A DNA stretch of 23,371 nt, taken from the NCBI GenBank assembly GCA_023253415.1, contig JALRGK010000063.1, positions 1 to 23,371 on the forward strand. The letters run 5' to 3'. Under the pieces are notes generated by a model. The model was given only the letters and a program-made list of their open reading frames with translations. It was not told the DNA's origin and did not search any database. Below are positions 22,743 through 23,371 of this stretch, one piece after another. This DNA comes from Rhodocyclaceae bacterium (GTDB lineage: Bacteria; Pseudomonadota; Gammaproteobacteria; Burkholderiales; Rhodocyclaceae). A program made the position numbers and the translations under genes. Position 1 is the first letter of the stretch; each line of letters opens with the position of its first letter.

Positions 22743-22907
22743 TTAAAGATCCTGGCTCTGTTGAATGTTGCGGATAGCCTGTTGGCGACGATGGCGCACC
22801 ATCAATGGTTCGGCAACCATGGTCAGGGCGCATACACCGAAGCTGCCCCACACATAGAGACCATAGCCACCCATGGCGAAGAATTCGCTGGCACTGTTCC
22901 ATAACAT
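22743..22907 (-). CDS. ccmD: Haem exporter accessory protein CcmD
   Basis: 54 residues from the ATG at 22907, which overlaps the ccmC stop by one base (TAATG) and is preceded by a good AAGGAG. The protein has one membrane helix (about 14-34) within FFAMGGYGLYVWGSFGVCAL, the typical CcmD opening with aromatic and glycine residues, and a basic tail (RHRRQQAIRNIQQ). CcmD stabilises CcmC-holoCcmE and helps release haem-loaded CcmE from the CcmABC transporter. A longer upstream start in the same frame would run into ccmC and is not needed. In most genomes ccmE follows directly; here the next gene is an oppositely directed regulator. Confidence 0.93.
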   Translation of the reverse strand: MLWNSASEFFAMGGYGLYVWGSFGVCALTMVAEPLMVRHRRQQAIRNIQQSQDL

Positions 22908-23371
22908 TATGCGGTCTCCTTCACGTCTGCCAGGTGTTTGACCCATTCGGTATTGGCTTCACGCTCGAGCATGATGCTACGGGCACGCATGAGCGCAACA
23001 GCAATCGTATAGGCCCAGAAGGCCAGTGCCATGATCAGCATACCCCAGAGCATGGTGCTGGCCATGCTTGGTGATTTGGTGAGCGAGACAGAGGCGCCCT
23101 GATGCAGGGTGTTCCACCATTTGACCGAAAAGTAGATGATGGGCACGTTCACAACGCCCACCAGTGACAGCAGTGCACCGGCACGATCAGCCCGGCGTGG
23201 GTCATCAATGGCCGCATGCAGCGCCATATAGCCCAGATATAGGAAGAAGAGAATCAGTTCTGACGTCAGACGTGCATCCCATACCCACCAGGCGCCCCAC
23301 ATCGGTTTACCCCAGAGGGCACCGGTCCACAGTGATAGAAACGCAAACAGTGCGCCGGTTGGTGCGAGAGC
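22907..23371 (-). CDS. ccmC: Haem handling protein CcmC, C-terminal part (5' end outside window)
   Basis: The frame is open through the right edge, so the first part of the gene is missing; the ATG at 23302 is internal. The visible 154 residues contain LFAFLSLWTGALWG, then the WWD motif GAWWVWDARLTSE, helices LILFFLYLGYMALHA and LLSLVGVVNVPIIYF, and WWNTLHQGAS, whose His matches the second periplasmic haem ligand of CcmC. CcmC holds haem at the outer face of the inner membrane and drives its covalent attachment to CcmE. The stop overlaps the ccmD start by one base. ccmA and ccmB presumably lie beyond the right edge. Confidence 0.95.
   Translation of the reverse strand, partial: ALAPTGALFAFLSLWTGALWGKPMWGAWWVWDARLTSELILFFLYLGYMALHAAIDDPRRADRAGALLSLVGVVNVPIIYFSVKWWNTLHQGASVSLTKSPSMASTMLWGMLIMALAFWAYTIAVALMRARSIMLEREANTEWVKHLADVKETA

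Noticed and set aside
1..23371. CRISPR array, insertion sequence, prophage or toxin-antitoxin genes
   Set aside because: No regularly spaced repeats, transposase or integrase motifs, or small paired toxin/antitoxin frames were recognised on either strand.

Overview
The window looks like chromosomal sequence from a free-living Gram-negative proteobacterium, most likely gammaproteobacterial. The evidence is a System I cytochrome c maturation (Ccm) set with a fused CcmH/CcmI, RlmJ, a ClsA-type cardiolipin synthase, Uup, and a tripartite EmrAB/NodT-type pump. Most of it sits in the mid-50s to low-60s % GC. No genus is assigned. Coding density is very high and no gene-free stretch exceeds 300 bases. 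I see no phage, IS element, CRISPR array or rRNA.

Left part (1-9182): the C-terminal half of an MFS transporter runs in from the left edge and overlaps, tail to tail, a DUF3313-like lipoprotein gene. The lipoprotein gene is divergent from a UDP-glucuronate 4-epimerase gene, and the gap between them holds a perfect 7-bp inverted repeat. Next comes a tight same-strand run: acetate kinase (ackA), a NodT-type outer-membrane lipoprotein, an EmrA-like adaptor and an EmrB-like MFS pump. Gene joints are 3 nt, ATGA and TGATG, so ackA appears to share a transcript with a complete efflux pump. A secreted type-B carboxylesterase of clearly lower GC follows, just upstream of tRNA-Arg(CCT).

Middle part (9183-15506): tRNA-Arg(CCT) with its own promoter is followed by a membrane-anchored Bcp-type peroxiredoxin and the ABC-F ATPase Uup, separated by 1 nt. 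Converging on uup is a minus-strand run cls > rlmJ > nemA (cardiolipin synthase, 23S rRNA m6A2030 methyltransferase, Old Yellow Enzyme ene-reductase).

Right part (15507-23371): the Ccm cluster is present but rearranged. ccmF, ccmG and ccmHI lie on the plus strand and end in a strong Rho-independent terminator. ccmE faces them on the minus strand. ccmC (cut by the window edge) and ccmD are also on the minus strand, but about 3.2 kb from ccmE. The space between ccmE and ccmD holds a plus-strand sensory module: a 7TMR-DISM-type histidine kinase, an OmpR-family response regulator and a small winged-helix protein behind a very AT-rich leader. Ccm proteins carry haem across the membrane and attach it to apocytochromes c (CcmC/D load haem on CcmE; CcmG/H handle the apocytochrome thiols; CcmF/H ligate).

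The most notable points are this split and partly inverted ccm locus with an embedded two-component system, candidate operator repeats shared by the regulator genes, the ackA-efflux operon, and the low-GC esterase beside a tRNA. None of these is proof of a new system; each is stated with a decisive test.
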